Positions 8,155 through 17,001 of a stretch of DNA of 64,000 nucleotides are shown piece by piece. This DNA is from Arcticibacter sp. GTDB lineage: Bacteria > Bacteroidota > Bacteroidia > 2-12-FULL-35-15. The position numbers were made by a program, and so were the translations under genes. The stretch covers positions 62,001-126,000 of the forward strand of contig JAJNQB010000019.1 of the NCBI GenBank assembly GCA_021155045.1, read 5' to 3'. The notes under the pieces were generated by a model. It saw only the letters and a list, made by a program, of their open reading frames with translations. It made no database searches and was not told the DNA's origin. The number at the start of each line of letters is the position of its first letter. Position 1 is the first letter of the stretch.

Positions 8155-9309
8155 TTAAATTTTATTAATTATTGCTGCTGCCGATGCTAACGTTTCTTCC
8201 TTTTTTGCAAAACAAAAACGCAACACTTTATTATCAACTCCTTCGTGATAAAAAACAGAAACAGGAATAGATGCCAGCTGAAATTCTTTTGTTAATCGAA
8301 CAGCATAATCTGTATCCTTTTCTGTACTTATATTTTTATAATTCAACAACTGAAAATAAGTTCCTTGTGCAGAAGTGAAAGTAAATCGAGAATTTTTAAC
8401 TAGGGAAATAAAATAATCACGCTTCTTTTGATAAAAATTTCCTAAATCTAAATAATGATTTTGTTCTTCTAAAAACTCTGCCAGAGCAAGTTGAATAGGA
8501 GTGTTTGTAGAAAACACCAAAAATTGATGCACCTTTCTGAATTCTGCCATTAGATTTTGAGGAGCAACGCAATAGCCAATTTTCCAGCCTGTTGTATGAT
8601 ACGTTTTGCCAAAAGAAGAAATTATAAAACTGCGTTCCGCTAGATGTGGAAATCGAGCAACACTTTGGTGTGCTTCTCCATCAAATATTATGTGTTCATA
8701 AACTTCATCACTTATAATTACAATTCCAGTATCTTTTGTTAGCTTTTGTAGCATAGTCATATCGGCTACATTCATAATGCTACCCGTTGGATTGTGAGGT
8801 GTATTTATGATTATCATTTTGGTGCGATGATTAATCATTTTTTTTACTTCTTCCCAATCAATAGTATATGTCGGAGCTTTAAGTTGTAGATAAATAGTTT
8901 TTCCACCATTGAGTTCAATGGCTGGTTGATAACAATCATAAGCCGGTTCAAATACAATTACTTCATCTCCTTCTCTAACTATTGCAGTAATAGCAGTATA
9001 AATTGCTTGTGTTGCACCAGCAGTTATTGTTATTTCCGATTCTGGGCTATAATCTGCACCATATAAACTTTTCGTTTTTTTTGCAAGTGCCTCTCTGAGT
9101 TGAATCAATCCGGGCATAGGCGCATATTGATTGTTACCAGCTTTCATGTATTTGTTTACAAGTTCTACTAACGCTGCATCACACTTAAAATCAGGAAAAC
9201 CTTGCGATAGATTAATAGCATTGTTTTCTGTTGCAAGCTTACTCATTACAGTAAATATGGTTGTTCCTACATTTGGAAGTTTGCTATTGATAAGATTCGG
9301 GAAATTCAT
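8155..9309 (-). CDS. Methionine/glutamine-type aminotransferase (PLP, class I)
   Basis: 384 aa from the ATG at 9309. Fold type I aminotransferase of the YbdL/kynurenine-aminotransferase group. Landmarks are NLSQGFPDF (about 33-41), the HNPTG motif with Asn173, SDEVYEHI (about 200-207) and the PLP lysine Lys235 in SFGKTYHTTGWK. Likely reaction: transamination of 4-methylthio-2-oxobutyrate to methionine. It forms a two-gene operon with the omega-amidase downstream. An in-frame ATG at 9336 exists but lies against the promoter element at 9334-9341, so 9309 is preferred. Confidence 0.9.
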   Translation of the reverse strand: MNFPNLINSKLPNVGTTIFTVMSKLATENNAINLSQGFPDFKCDAALVELVNKYMKAGNNQYAPMPGLIQLREALAKKTKSLYGADYSPESEITITAGATQAIYTAITAIVREGDEVIVFEPAYDCYQPAIELNGGKTIYLQLKAPTYTIDWEEVKKMINHRTKMIIINTPHNPTGSIMNVADMTMLQKLTKDTGIVIISDEVYEHIIFDGEAHQSVARFPHLAERSFIISSFGKTYHTTGWKIGYCVAPQNLMAEFRKVHQFLVFSTNTPIQLALAEFLEEQNHYLDLGNFYQKKRDYFISLVKNSRFTFTSAQGTYFQLLNYKNISTEKDTDYAVRLTKEFQLASIPVSVFYHEGVDNKVLRFCFAKKEETLASAAAIINKI

Positions 9310-9333
9310 ACTATTTAGGACATTATATAGTAC

Positions 9334-9341
9334 CAAATGTA
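9334..9341 (-). promoter_or_regulatory. -7 promoter element of the aminotransferase operon
   Basis: Minus-strand TACATTTG, an exact TAnnTTTG match. A TTTTTG lies about 23 nt further upstream on the same strand. It overlaps the upstream candidate start at 9336, which supports the 9309 start. Confidence 0.5.
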
Positions 9342-9408
9342 AAATAATTTTTGTGCTTTTTTGTCAAAAATAAAATGATATTTATTCGGTTTAATTATTT
9401 GATTAACT

Positions 9409-9416
9409 TACTTTTG
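9409..9416 (+). promoter_or_regulatory. -7 promoter element of slyD
   Basis: TACTTTTG, an exact TAnnTTTG match, 36 nt before the slyD ATG at 9453. Divergent from the aminotransferase promoter about 70 bp away. Confidence 0.5.
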
Positions 9417-9452
9417 CGCAAAAATATTTTTTAGAACTATAAAATAAATAAA

Positions 9453-9959
9453 ATGACAATTGAATTAAACAAAGTGGTTTCTGTTAACTATCACTTAACA
9501 ATAAAAGGAACCGAAGAGCATGTTGAACAAACAAGCAAAGAAAATCCTTTCGTTTTCCTTTTTGGTGTAGGAGGTTTGTTACCCGATTTCGAAAGCAATT
9601 TAAACGGAAAAAAAGTAGGTGATGGTTTCGACTTTTTTATAGCTGCCACAAATGGTTATGGAGTTCGTGATGAACAACATGTGGTAATGATTCCTATTGA
9701 TGCTTTTTTAGGCGAAGATGGAAAACTAGACGAAGAAAATGTAAAAGTGGGCGTTACTTTACCTATGACAGATAATGAAGGAAATCGCCTTTATGGAAAA
9801 GTACTGGAAATTACTGCTGAATATGTAAAAATGGATTTTAACCATCCTTTAGCTGGTCAGGATTTGCATTTTAAAGGTGAAGTATTAGATATACGTGAAG
9901 CAACAGAAGATGAGCTTGCACATGGTCATGTACATGGACCAGGCGGACATCATCACTAA
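9453..9959 (+). CDS. slyD: FKBP-type peptidyl-prolyl isomerase, SlyD-like
   Basis: 168 aa. A cytoplasmic proline isomerase and chaperone with the SlyD layout: an FKBP half (residues 1-70, with PFVFLFGVGGLLPDFE), the insert-in-flap chaperone domain (about 70-125), the return strand of FKBP (NHPLAGQDLHFKGEV) and a metal-binding His tail HGHVHGPGGHHH. The His tail suggests nickel or zinc binding, as in E. coli SlyD. It is monocistronic with its own promoter. Confidence 0.92.
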   Translation: MTIELNKVVSVNYHLTIKGTEEHVEQTSKENPFVFLFGVGGLLPDFESNLNGKKVGDGFDFFIAATNGYGVRDEQHVVMIPIDAFLGEDGKLDEENVKVGVTLPMTDNEGNRLYGKVLEITAEYVKMDFNHPLAGQDLHFKGEVLDIREATEDELAHGHVHGPGGHHH

Positions 9960-10074
9960 TTGAAAGAAATAAAGAAGGACATTTTCAAAAAAAGGGGTTT
10001 AGTTAGGTTCTAAAACAAGTTCAGCACAATTGAGGACTCGATTTTTTTGAGAATGTTTTTTTATTTTACGCTAA

Positions 10075-10497
10075 ATGAATCTTGTTTTAAAAATACCTAA
10101 CGAAACCGAATTTAACCAAGTTTGTAGTTTCATTGCGGCATTCGAGTTAGATAACCGTGAATTAAAACAAGAACAATTTATAATTGCTCTTAGAGAAAAG
10201 ATTTTAGTAGGTTTTGGTAGGTTAAGAAAACACAATGATTGCACAGAACTATGTTCTTTGGGAGTTGTTACAAATTATCGCAGACAAGGAATTGGGAAAG
10301 CATTAGTAAAAGCACTAATACAACAAGAAAAACCGAACCTTTATTTGGTTTGTATTATTCCGAATTTTTTTATTCCGATTGGGTTTAAAACTATTTCAGA
10401 GAACATTCCTGATTCTATAACGGATAAAATAGATTATTGCACAAATGAACTTTTTGTTCCTGAGCAGTATGTAGCAATGAAATTCATTGATAGCTAA
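10075..10497 (+). CDS. GNAT-family N-acetyltransferase
   Basis: 140 aa. The acetyl-CoA binding segment is recognisable as SLGVVTNYRRQGIGKALVKALI, with the R-x-x-G-x-G/A loop RRQGIGK at residues 69-75. The N-terminus (about 1-55) supplies the mixed beta strands of a GNAT core. The substrate is unknown. It has no clear partners: slyD ends 115 nt upstream and the region after it is intergenic. The protein is shorter than most GNATs, but the motif is well placed. Confidence 0.75.
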   Translation: MNLVLKIPNETEFNQVCSFIAAFELDNRELKQEQFIIALREKILVGFGRLRKHNDCTELCSLGVVTNYRRQGIGKALVKALIQQEKPNLYLVCIIPNFFIPIGFKTISENIPDSITDKIDYCTNELFVPEQYVAMKFIDS

Positions 10498-10553
10498 CTT
10501 TACCAAGATTGGTAGTGTAGCTTTTTAAACGCTTTCTACTACCTAATTTCAGA

Positions 10554-10634
10554 TTAAAATAAGAATAAAAAATCTAACGAAAAGTCAGGATTTTCTTTTG
10601 CTATTTCAATGTAAATTTGAATTAATGGTTTCAT
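10554..10634 (-). CDS. Possible 26-residue small protein
   Basis: A short minus-strand frame, ATG at 10634 and TAA at 10554-10556, encoding MKPLIQIYIEIAKENPDFSL followed by six hydrophobic residues. A TACATTTG promoter element lies about 31 nt upstream at 10666-10673. The composition looks protein-like, but it could equally be the remnant of a larger gene. No homologue is known to me. Confidence 0.25.
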   Translation of the reverse strand: MKPLIQIYIEIAKENPDFSLDFLFLF

Positions 10635-10665
10635 CTTTTTTTATTTTTAGTAAATTATTAATATA

Positions 10666-10673
10666 CAAATGTA
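10666..10673 (-). promoter_or_regulatory. -7 promoter element in front of a 26-codon ORF
   Basis: Minus-strand TACATTTG matches TAnnTTTG exactly. The only downstream frame on that strand before the GNAT gene is the 26-codon ORF, so it drives either that ORF or a small RNA. Confidence 0.35.
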
Positions 10674-10731
10674 AACAAAAAATATAAATAATTAATATTT
10701 AATTGCCAATATGTATGTGAATTTTGTATTT

Positions 10732-11091
10732 ATGAAAACGCACATTGGTGAAAAAATAAAAGAAAGAGCTAAAGAGTTGAGAATAGGCACAACAGAACTC
10801 GCTAAATTAGTAAATACGTCTAAACAAAATATTTACGGCATTTATAAAAGAGAATCGATAGATACAACGCTCTTATATAAAATATCTAAAGCATTAAATT
10901 TTGATTTTTTTACTTACCTCAGCAATCCTAAGCTACCACCACATACGAATATGCCCACAACCAATAAAAAAGAAAAAAAGTATCTTGAATTGGAAGAATT
11001 TTCGGTTGTAAAAAATCAACTTATGGATTTACAAGAAAAGTATGAACTACTTAAGAAAGTAAATACTCTTTTAGAAACAAGAAAAAAATAA
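10732..11091 (+). CDS. Small HTH (XRE-like) protein with coiled-coil tail
   Basis: 119 aa from ATG 10732; an ATG at 10711 is also possible. Residues about 1-60 form a Cro/CI-type helix-turn-helix: THIGEKIKERAKELRIGTTE, then LAKLVNTSKQNIYGIYK. The rest is charged and coiled-coil-like (about 80-115). It is probably a DNA-binding regulator, but no target is evident and no phage or toxin partner is adjacent. It converges on nadD with an 8-nt gap and no terminator hairpin. Confidence 0.75.
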   Translation: MKTHIGEKIKERAKELRIGTTELAKLVNTSKQNIYGIYKRESIDTTLLYKISKALNFDFFTYLSNPKLPPHTNMPTTNKKEKKYLELEEFSVVKNQLMDLQEKYELLKKVNTLLETRKK

Positions 11092-11099
11092 GAGCCTAT

Positions 11100-11675
11100 T
11101 TATTTTTCGTAAAAGTGCATCTCTTTAATATACTTCCAAACGTTTGCAGGAAGATAGAAACCAACATCTTTTTTTTCTTTGATGGAATGCCGAATAAATG
11201 TAGATGAAATTTCTATCAGTGGTGCGTTGTACTTTTTTACTTTAGAATGTTCTAACAGCTTCTTTTCATCTGCTTCTTTTCTAGGATAAACATAGATTTC
11301 ATAGTGTTTTAAAATTTCCTCATAATTTTTCCACTTATGAAAACTCTGTAAATTATCTTCGCCCATTATTAAAACAAATTTATACGAAGGATGTTTTTCT
11401 TTTAAATAGGTAAGTGTATTTATAGTATAAGATGGTTGTGGTAATTTAAACTCAATGTCAGAAGCTTTCATGTTTGAATTTTCTTCAATAGCAATATTTA
11501 CAAGTTGCAAACGATGATGTTCACCTAACAATGTTTTTTTTTCCTTAAAAGGGTTTTGAGGTGATATTACAAACCAAATTTTTTCTAAATCAGTAAATTC
11601 CAAAAAATAATTTGCCAATACCATGTGCCCAACATGAATAGGATTAAAGGAGCCAAAAAATAAACCGATTTTCAA
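11100..11675 (-). CDS. nadD: Nicotinate-nucleotide adenylyltransferase
   Basis: 191 aa. Transfers AMP from ATP to nicotinate mononucleotide in NAD synthesis. The nucleotidyltransferase signature GSFNPIHVGH is at residues 8-17, and the second ATP-binding motif ISSTFIR is at 156-162. Length and motifs are complete. It lies 12 nt after the TM2 gene on the same strand, so they may be cotranscribed. Confidence 0.95.
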   Translation of the reverse strand: MKIGLFFGSFNPIHVGHMVLANYFLEFTDLEKIWFVISPQNPFKEKKTLLGEHHRLQLVNIAIEENSNMKASDIEFKLPQPSYTINTLTYLKEKHPSYKFVLIMGEDNLQSFHKWKNYEEILKHYEIYVYPRKEADEKKLLEHSKVKKYNAPLIEISSTFIRHSIKEKKDVGFYLPANVWKYIKEMHFYEK

Positions 11676-11687
11676 AATATTTTATTT

Positions 11688-12101
11688 TTATTTAACCCAC
11701 ATAAAAATATTTGGGTTGTTTTCATACTGTTCAATATCCTTTGAAAATGTAATTACAAAAAAATCTATCAAAGGTAAAAGTCCAAAACAGCCGCCAAACG
11801 TAGCAACATACACCACCGGAACCCAAGGTTTTGTCCCTAACATAATTCTATGTGCACCCACAAATCCAAGCGGAAAAGGAAATGCAAACATTGCGGTTAT
11901 TGCTTTTTTCTTTAGAAGTGTGTCTTTTAAAAAGTGTTTGTATTCCAGTTTTAATTCTTCTTGATCTAATTTTGAAAAAACAAAAACAGAATCTGAAACT
12001 CGAATAGTATCGGGCAGCAGTAAAATTATGTTTTCGGATTTTGCAGAAAAACCAAAGCCCATAAGCATCATTATTAATATAGATACTATGGGCTTTTGCA
12101 T
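11688..12101 (-). CDS. TM2-domain membrane protein
   Basis: 137 aa. The N-terminal signal-like segment (about 1-22) is followed by a short polar part and then a TM2-type hydrophobic hairpin (about 65-120). The hairpin has the motif PLGFVGAHRIMLGTK, the G-x-HR-x-x-LG turn of TM2 proteins, followed by GGCFGLLPLIDFFVI. Bacteroidota encode many such proteins with a signal and a C-terminal TM2. Their function is unknown. It lies between sod and nadD on the same strand. Confidence 0.8.
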   Translation of the reverse strand: MQKPIVSILIMMLMGFGFSAKSENIILLLPDTIRVSDSVFVFSKLDQEELKLEYKHFLKDTLLKKKAITAMFAFPFPLGFVGAHRIMLGTKPWVPVVYVATFGGCFGLLPLIDFFVITFSKDIEQYENNPNIFMWVK

Positions 12102-12113
12102 AAATTTGGTTTT

Positions 12114-12719
12114 TTATTTTGCAGATTTCAATCTGTTTGCAACTTCGTTCCAGTTAATTACATTCCAAAAAGAAGCAACATAATCTGGTCTGCGGTTTTG
12201 ATAGTTTAAGTAATAAGCATGTTCCCAAACATCTATTCCAAGTATTGGTGTTCCTTTTACTTCAGCAACATCCATCAAAGGATTATCTTGATTTGGCGTA
12301 GAGCTTACTGCCAATTTTCCATCTTTTACAATAAGCCAAGCCCAACCAGAACCAAAGCGAGTTGCTGCTGCTGTTGCAAATTGAGTTTTAAAATCAGCAA
12401 AAGAACCAAAAGCATTATTGATAGCAGTTGCTAGGTCTCCTGTAGGTTCACCGCCAGCATTGGGTGCCATTATTTGCCAAAACAAACTGTGGTTGTAATG
12501 TCCGCCTCCATTATTACGTACAGCTATTGGAAATTTCGAAATGTTTTTACAAATATCTTCGATACTCATTTTTTCTGTATCCGTTCCTGCAATTGCATTG
12601 TTCAAATTTGTTATGTATGCTTGGTGATGTTTCGTATGATGTATCTCCATTGTTTTAACGTCAATATTAGGTTCTAAAGCATCGTATGCATAAGCCAACT
12701 TAGGTAATTCAAAAGCCAT
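12114..12719 (-). CDS. sodA: Superoxide dismutase, Mn-type
   Basis: 201 aa. Dismutates superoxide in the cytoplasm. Metal ligands are His27 (MEIHHTKHHQ), His77 (GGGHYNHSLFW), Asp163 and His167 (DVWEHAYYLNY). The GGGH context and the glutamine in TPNQDNPLM favour a manganese or cambialistic enzyme over a strict iron type. The gene has its own promoter (TACCTTTG at 12763-12770) and is followed 12 nt later by the TM2 gene. Confidence 0.94.
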   Translation of the reverse strand: MAFELPKLAYAYDALEPNIDVKTMEIHHTKHHQAYITNLNNAIAGTDTEKMSIEDICKNISKFPIAVRNNGGGHYNHSLFWQIMAPNAGGEPTGDLATAINNAFGSFADFKTQFATAAATRFGSGWAWLIVKDGKLAVSSTPNQDNPLMDVAEVKGTPILGIDVWEHAYYLNYQNRRPDYVASFWNVINWNEVANRLKSAK

Positions 12720-12762
12720 AATTAAAATATTTTAGGGTTAATAATAATTGAATTTATATATC

Positions 12763-12770
12763 CAAAGGTA
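12763..12770 (-). promoter_or_regulatory. -7 promoter element of sod
   Basis: Minus-strand TACCTTTG, an exact TAnnTTTG match, 43 nt upstream of the sod ATG at 12719. It separates sod transcription from the FAD-oxidoreductase operon. Confidence 0.5.
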
Positions 12771-12779
12771 CAAAAAATT

Positions 12780-13877
12780 TTATAAAAATCTTTTGATATC
12801 CACATCCAATTGCAACGAATTTTTATTTTCTAAAAAATCAAAAAAATGATTTGCAAAATAAGGTGCCAGCATCACACCTTTGGTTCCAAGTCCGTTAAAG
12901 ATGGCAATACTTGGGAATTCCGGATGCAATCCAAGTAGCGGTCGCCTGTCAGATACAGTAGGCCGAACACCTGCTTTATGTTCTACTATTTCGATGGGAA
13001 CGGTAATCACTTTTTTTGTTTTTTCAATCAATTCTAATTTTCCTTTTTCAGTTGGAGATTCGGATAAGTCGTTCCATTCGTAAGTGGCACCTACTTTAAA
13101 TAAATTATTTCCAATGGGTAAAACAAAACAACCTTTATTGATTACTTTTTCAAAAAAATCTGTTTTGTTTTTAAGTGAAGGAATAGAAATGGTAAGTATT
13201 TCACCTTTGGTAAGTTTAAATGGCAACCAGTTGAAATATTTATTTTCAGTTGCTTTGTAGCCGTCACAAAAAATTATTTTTTTAGCAACTATGTTTTTAT
13301 ATTCAATTGTTTCATCATGAACAATCAAAGAGTCGAAATCAAAAATTTCTTCTAATAAATTTTCTTGTTGATTAAAATAATTTCTGGAATCATTTAAAAA
13401 TAAAGATGTATCCAGATTTCCTGCTTGTTCAACCAATGCTGCTCCGAAAGGATTGTCAATAAATTCATCTATTGAGGCAGAATCAAAACTGGTATTTAAA
13501 TATTTTCCAACATCGTCTTTTGATTTTTTTATCCAAAGCTCCTTTTCTGATTCATCAGCAAAAAGCTTAACAATTTGTTTTTTGTGATAAAATTTTGAAT
13601 TCAACAAATCTTCCGACTCATGATAAAATTTATCCATAAACGGAATCAAATCGTCTGCCATCCAGCTTTTAACAATGCGTTTAAAAACAATAGGATTATA
13701 AAGCCCTGCTGCTATTTTTGAAGCGGTAATAGGTTTATCTTCATCAATTACTAAAACAGTTTTTTGATTTTTTAATAAAGTAAAAGCCATTATTGTTCCT
13801 GCAATTCCTTGCCCAACAATAATATAATCGAAATTTTTTTTCACGTTTTGTTTCAAAAAGCTAAACCAATCCTCCAT
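12780..13877 (-). CDS. FAD-dependent oxidoreductase (DAO family)
   Basis: 365 aa. Rossmann FAD-binding motif GQGIAG at residues 22-27 within DYIIVGQGIAGTIMAFTLL, a DAO-like substrate domain, and the C-terminal FAD loop with FNGLGTKGVMLAPYFA. It resembles glycine/D-amino-acid oxidases, but its substrate is unknown. The ATG at 13877 gives a 17-nt overlap with the SDR gene. An in-frame GTG at 13844 would start directly at the Rossmann strand without overlap, and I cannot decide between them. It is the third gene of an operon with the TPR glycosyltransferase and SDR. Confidence 0.85.
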   Translation of the reverse strand: MEDWFSFLKQNVKKNFDYIIVGQGIAGTIMAFTLLKNQKTVLVIDEDKPITASKIAAGLYNPIVFKRIVKSWMADDLIPFMDKFYHESEDLLNSKFYHKKQIVKLFADESEKELWIKKSKDDVGKYLNTSFDSASIDEFIDNPFGAALVEQAGNLDTSLFLNDSRNYFNQQENLLEEIFDFDSLIVHDETIEYKNIVAKKIIFCDGYKATENKYFNWLPFKLTKGEILTISIPSLKNKTDFFEKVINKGCFVLPIGNNLFKVGATYEWNDLSESPTEKGKLELIEKTKKVITVPIEIVEHKAGVRPTVSDRRPLLGLHPEFPSIAIFNGLGTKGVMLAPYFANHFFDFLENKNSLQLDVDIKRFL

Positions 13878-14544
13878 TCAAATCAATACAAGACCCTGTT
13901 AAATAAGGTGTATCACGAATGTATTGAATTGTATTAAAAATATTTTGTGGTTCTCCGAATTCATGATAAGCAATTTTAGATTTTATTTTTTCTTGCATAT
14001 CTGATGTTACTGTTTCTATCATACCAACATTAAAATAACCTAAATTAATATTGTTTATTGTTATTCCTTTTTGAGCATTCTCTAGTGCAATACTTTTTAT
14101 CATTCCATTAATTCCTGCTTTAGACGCAGCATACGCACTTGTTCCCATCACCCCTGTTTGTGCAACAATGGACGACAGATTAATTATTCTACCAAAATTT
14201 TGCTCTCTCATTGTTGGCAAAACACCACGAATCATATAATATGTCCCATTTAAATTTACATTGATAACATGATTCCAATCTTCAATTCTTGATTTATGTG
14301 CAAATGCGCTGTGAGTGATACCAGCACAATTTATCAATGTTGTATTTATAAACGATTTTTTATGATGTTTAATAAATTCCTCTATTTGATGAGCATTTGT
14401 AATGTCTAAAGCATGGCAGTTTTCAAATCCTTTTTCGGTAGGAATATTTTGATGGTAGGTTCCTAAAACATTTTCTCCCGAATTTTTAAATGCGTTAAAT
14501 AAGTATTTTCCAATTCCTCCTGTAACACCTGTAATAATTATCAT
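13861..14544 (-). CDS. Short-chain dehydrogenase/reductase
   Basis: 227 aa. NAD(P)-binding glycine motif TGVTGGIG (residues 5-12), NCAG (72-75), and the catalytic Ser125, Tyr138 and Lys142 in NLSS and SAYAASK. It is FabG-like in layout, but the substrate is undetermined. It is 3 nt downstream of the membrane TPR protein and overlaps the FAD-oxidoreductase start, so the three form one transcript. Confidence 0.9.
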   Translation of the reverse strand: MIIITGVTGGIGKYLFNAFKNSGENVLGTYHQNIPTEKGFENCHALDITNAHQIEEFIKHHKKSFINTTLINCAGITHSAFAHKSRIEDWNHVINVNLNGTYYMIRGVLPTMREQNFGRIINLSSIVAQTGVMGTSAYAASKAGINGMIKSIALENAQKGITINNINLGYFNVGMIETVTSDMQEKIKSKIAYHEFGEPQNIFNTIQYIRDTPYLTGSCIDLNGGLV

Positions 14545-14547
14545 TTT

Positions 14548-16914
14548 TTATTTTGTTTTAATTTTTTCTTGTTTTGCCCAATTCAAATTTCCGTTTGCCA
14601 ATTTATGTTCTGGGTTTATTTTTAAAGCATTGTTACACGCTTCAATTGCTTTGTCGTACATTTTTAATTGATTATATGCTGCACACATATTGCTGTATGC
14701 ATCAGCATAATCTGGCTTAAGCCTCACTGCATTTTTACATGCTTCCACACACTTTTCAAATAATCCTTGATTGTAGTAGGTTAAACTCAAATTCAAATAG
14801 TTTTCTGCCGTTGGATTCTTTTTTATTTCGTTTTCTTCTTTTGAAATTTGATTTTGAGCATTAAGCGCTACCAATAAATTGTTTTTTGCTAAATCGTATT
14901 TTGGATTTATTTCTAATGCCTTTTGCAATGCTATTATTGCTTTGTTGTACTGTTTTAGCATATTGTATGCTGTTCCAATATTATTATATGCTTCAGCATA
15001 ATCAGATTTTAGTTTTATCGCTTGTTCTGCTGCCTCAATACATTTATTGTAATTCCCAGAATTATAATAGCTCAAACTCAACTCTAAATATTTTTCAGGT
15101 GTTGGACTCTTCTTCACTAACTCTTCATCTACCATTACAGCCGTTTGGTGATTAACACTCATTTGCAAATAAGCAAGCGCATCTGCATTGTCAGGAATAA
15201 CAAGTAGAGTGTTTTCTGCTAATGCTTTTAATTTATCCCATTGCTGTGTTTGATTATAAACGTTCATTAATGCCGAACGTGCAGAAACATGTGCTGGAGC
15301 TAATTCAATGGCTTTTTCTAGATTCGGAATTGCTTCATTAAAATGATTATGGTCAAATAAAAATTTACCATAAAAATACCAAGTATCAGGGAAGGTATTT
15401 CCGTATTGAATAGCATTTTTAAAATACATTCCTGCTGTTGTTTCGTCTCCAGTTGCATTTTTTAAAACACCAATATTAACATGTAAAAATGGGTAATAAG
15501 GCAGCAACGGTAATGCTTTAAAAAAATATTTTTCTGCTGTTGTGTAATCTCCAATCCTCATTTTTGATAAGCCATAATTCATTAAACCTCTTCCATTTTT
15601 TGGACTTTTGATGGTAACATCTAGCCATAAACTCTCTTCGGTTTTCCAAACTTTATTCCTTTCCCTTGTTCCATAAGCATAGCTTAAAAGAATTAAAAAC
15701 AATAGGGAAATAAGTGTCAGTTCGTATTTTTTGTTTTGAGAATAATATTTGTTTTTATATTTCATCAGTAATAAACCTAATGTATAAACAACGGCTAATG
15801 CAAGCCCAATGTAAGGAAAAAATATTCTGTGATCATTCATCACTTCAGCAAAAGGTATCACACTTGACGAAGGAATCAATGCAAGAAAAAACCAAATTAT
15901 TCCAAATGAAATTGGACGAAGTTTTTCGTTTTTTGAAAACCAAACCGCAATAAAAATTAAGAACAAAATAAATCCAATGCCAATAAAAAAACGAATATCA
16001 AAAATAGATTGCAGTGGACTCCAATCGGTATCAGCACTCAATCCAAAAGGGAGAAAAAACGTGTTGAAGTAATGAAGAATCACAAAGGGTTGTGTTATCA
16101 AATAACTAGATGTTGATACGCCTCCCGAAACCCACGTTTTGGGAGTGAAATGGTCAACAATAAAATACATTACAGCACAAACAATAAAAGTTGGTATTGT
16201 TTTAAAAATGGATGTGAAAAATTTTTTGAAATTTTCTTTTTTAAAGACCTCTGTAATGCTGCATTTTTCTTCGAACAAAAGAATATAAAAAAATAACATT
16301 GGAGCAAACATAACGGCTGGAGGTTTTGCTAAAGCTCCTAAAACAACAGGCAATAAATACAAATAATATTTTCTACTAAAGGAAGAATATAAATAAAGAA
16401 CAAACGCTAGAACAACAAAAAAAGTTGATTGTACATCTGAACGAGCAATTATGTAATTAATGGTTTCTGCATTTGCTGGATGTAAAGCATACCAGGCTGT
16501 TCCTATTGCTGCCATATAAAAGTTCCATTCGTTTTTGTATGCGTAATTCAAAATTTTGAAAAACAAAAAGAACATCAAAATTGCTTGAATCACAAACATT
16601 AGAAAAGTTGATAGATGAAAATAAAACAAATTATACCCTCCACCAAGCCAATAATCGATGGCTAAAGACGTACTTACTAAAGGGCGATACGACTGATTGG
16701 AAGGCAAAGAGCTAAATGTCGTTCCATCTTTGAAAAACAAAGGAATATTTTTTATGTTTTGAATATAAATATTATTCTCAACCGTATGAGAATCATCAAA
16801 ATGAAAAGCATTGTTGAAATGGTTGGAATAAGTAAGAACCATCATTCCTATTAACAATAAAAAGAACAACAACGTTTTTTTTATTGACAGTTCTTGAAAC
16901 AGTAACTTGAACAT
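14548..16914 (-). CDS. GT-C type membrane protein with C-terminal TPR repeats (TMTC-like)
   Basis: 788 aa. The first ~410 residues hold about ten membrane segments. An early extracytoplasmic loop with FHFDDSHTVENNIYI resembles the dolichol-type O-mannosyltransferase/TMTC group, with acidic residues near the first loop. From about residue 440 to the end there are TPR repeats, for example AEAYNNIGTAYNMLKQYNKA and the related AYSNMCAAYNQLKMYDKA. The likely role is glycan transfer to envelope proteins, with TPRs for partner binding; the sugar and acceptor are unknown. It is first in an operon with SDR and FAD-oxidoreductase, and divergent from another TPR gene. Confidence 0.82.
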   Translation of the reverse strand: MFKLLFQELSIKKTLLFFLLLIGMMVLTYSNHFNNAFHFDDSHTVENNIYIQNIKNIPLFFKDGTTFSSLPSNQSYRPLVSTSLAIDYWLGGGYNLFYFHLSTFLMFVIQAILMFFLFFKILNYAYKNEWNFYMAAIGTAWYALHPANAETINYIIARSDVQSTFFVVLAFVLYLYSSFSRKYYLYLLPVVLGALAKPPAVMFAPMLFFYILLFEEKCSITEVFKKENFKKFFTSIFKTIPTFIVCAVMYFIVDHFTPKTWVSGGVSTSSYLITQPFVILHYFNTFFLPFGLSADTDWSPLQSIFDIRFFIGIGFILFLIFIAVWFSKNEKLRPISFGIIWFFLALIPSSSVIPFAEVMNDHRIFFPYIGLALAVVYTLGLLLMKYKNKYYSQNKKYELTLISLLFLILLSYAYGTRERNKVWKTEESLWLDVTIKSPKNGRGLMNYGLSKMRIGDYTTAEKYFFKALPLLPYYPFLHVNIGVLKNATGDETTAGMYFKNAIQYGNTFPDTWYFYGKFLFDHNHFNEAIPNLEKAIELAPAHVSARSALMNVYNQTQQWDKLKALAENTLLVIPDNADALAYLQMSVNHQTAVMVDEELVKKSPTPEKYLELSLSYYNSGNYNKCIEAAEQAIKLKSDYAEAYNNIGTAYNMLKQYNKAIIALQKALEINPKYDLAKNNLLVALNAQNQISKEENEIKKNPTAENYLNLSLTYYNQGLFEKCVEACKNAVRLKPDYADAYSNMCAAYNQLKMYDKAIEACNNALKINPEHKLANGNLNWAKQEKIKTK

Positions 16915-16974
16915 AATATCCTTTTGTGCAAGTAAAAATACTAAAAAAATAATGCAGGAATTTTTTATTCGAGT

Positions 16975-16982
16975 TATATTTG
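16975..16982 (+). promoter_or_regulatory. -7 promoter element of the small TPR gene
   Basis: TATATTTG, an exact TAnnTTTG match, 19 nt before the ATG at 17002. It implies a leader of roughly 12-15 nt. Confidence 0.5.
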
Positions 16983-17001
16983 ACTTTTATTTTAATACTA
17001 C

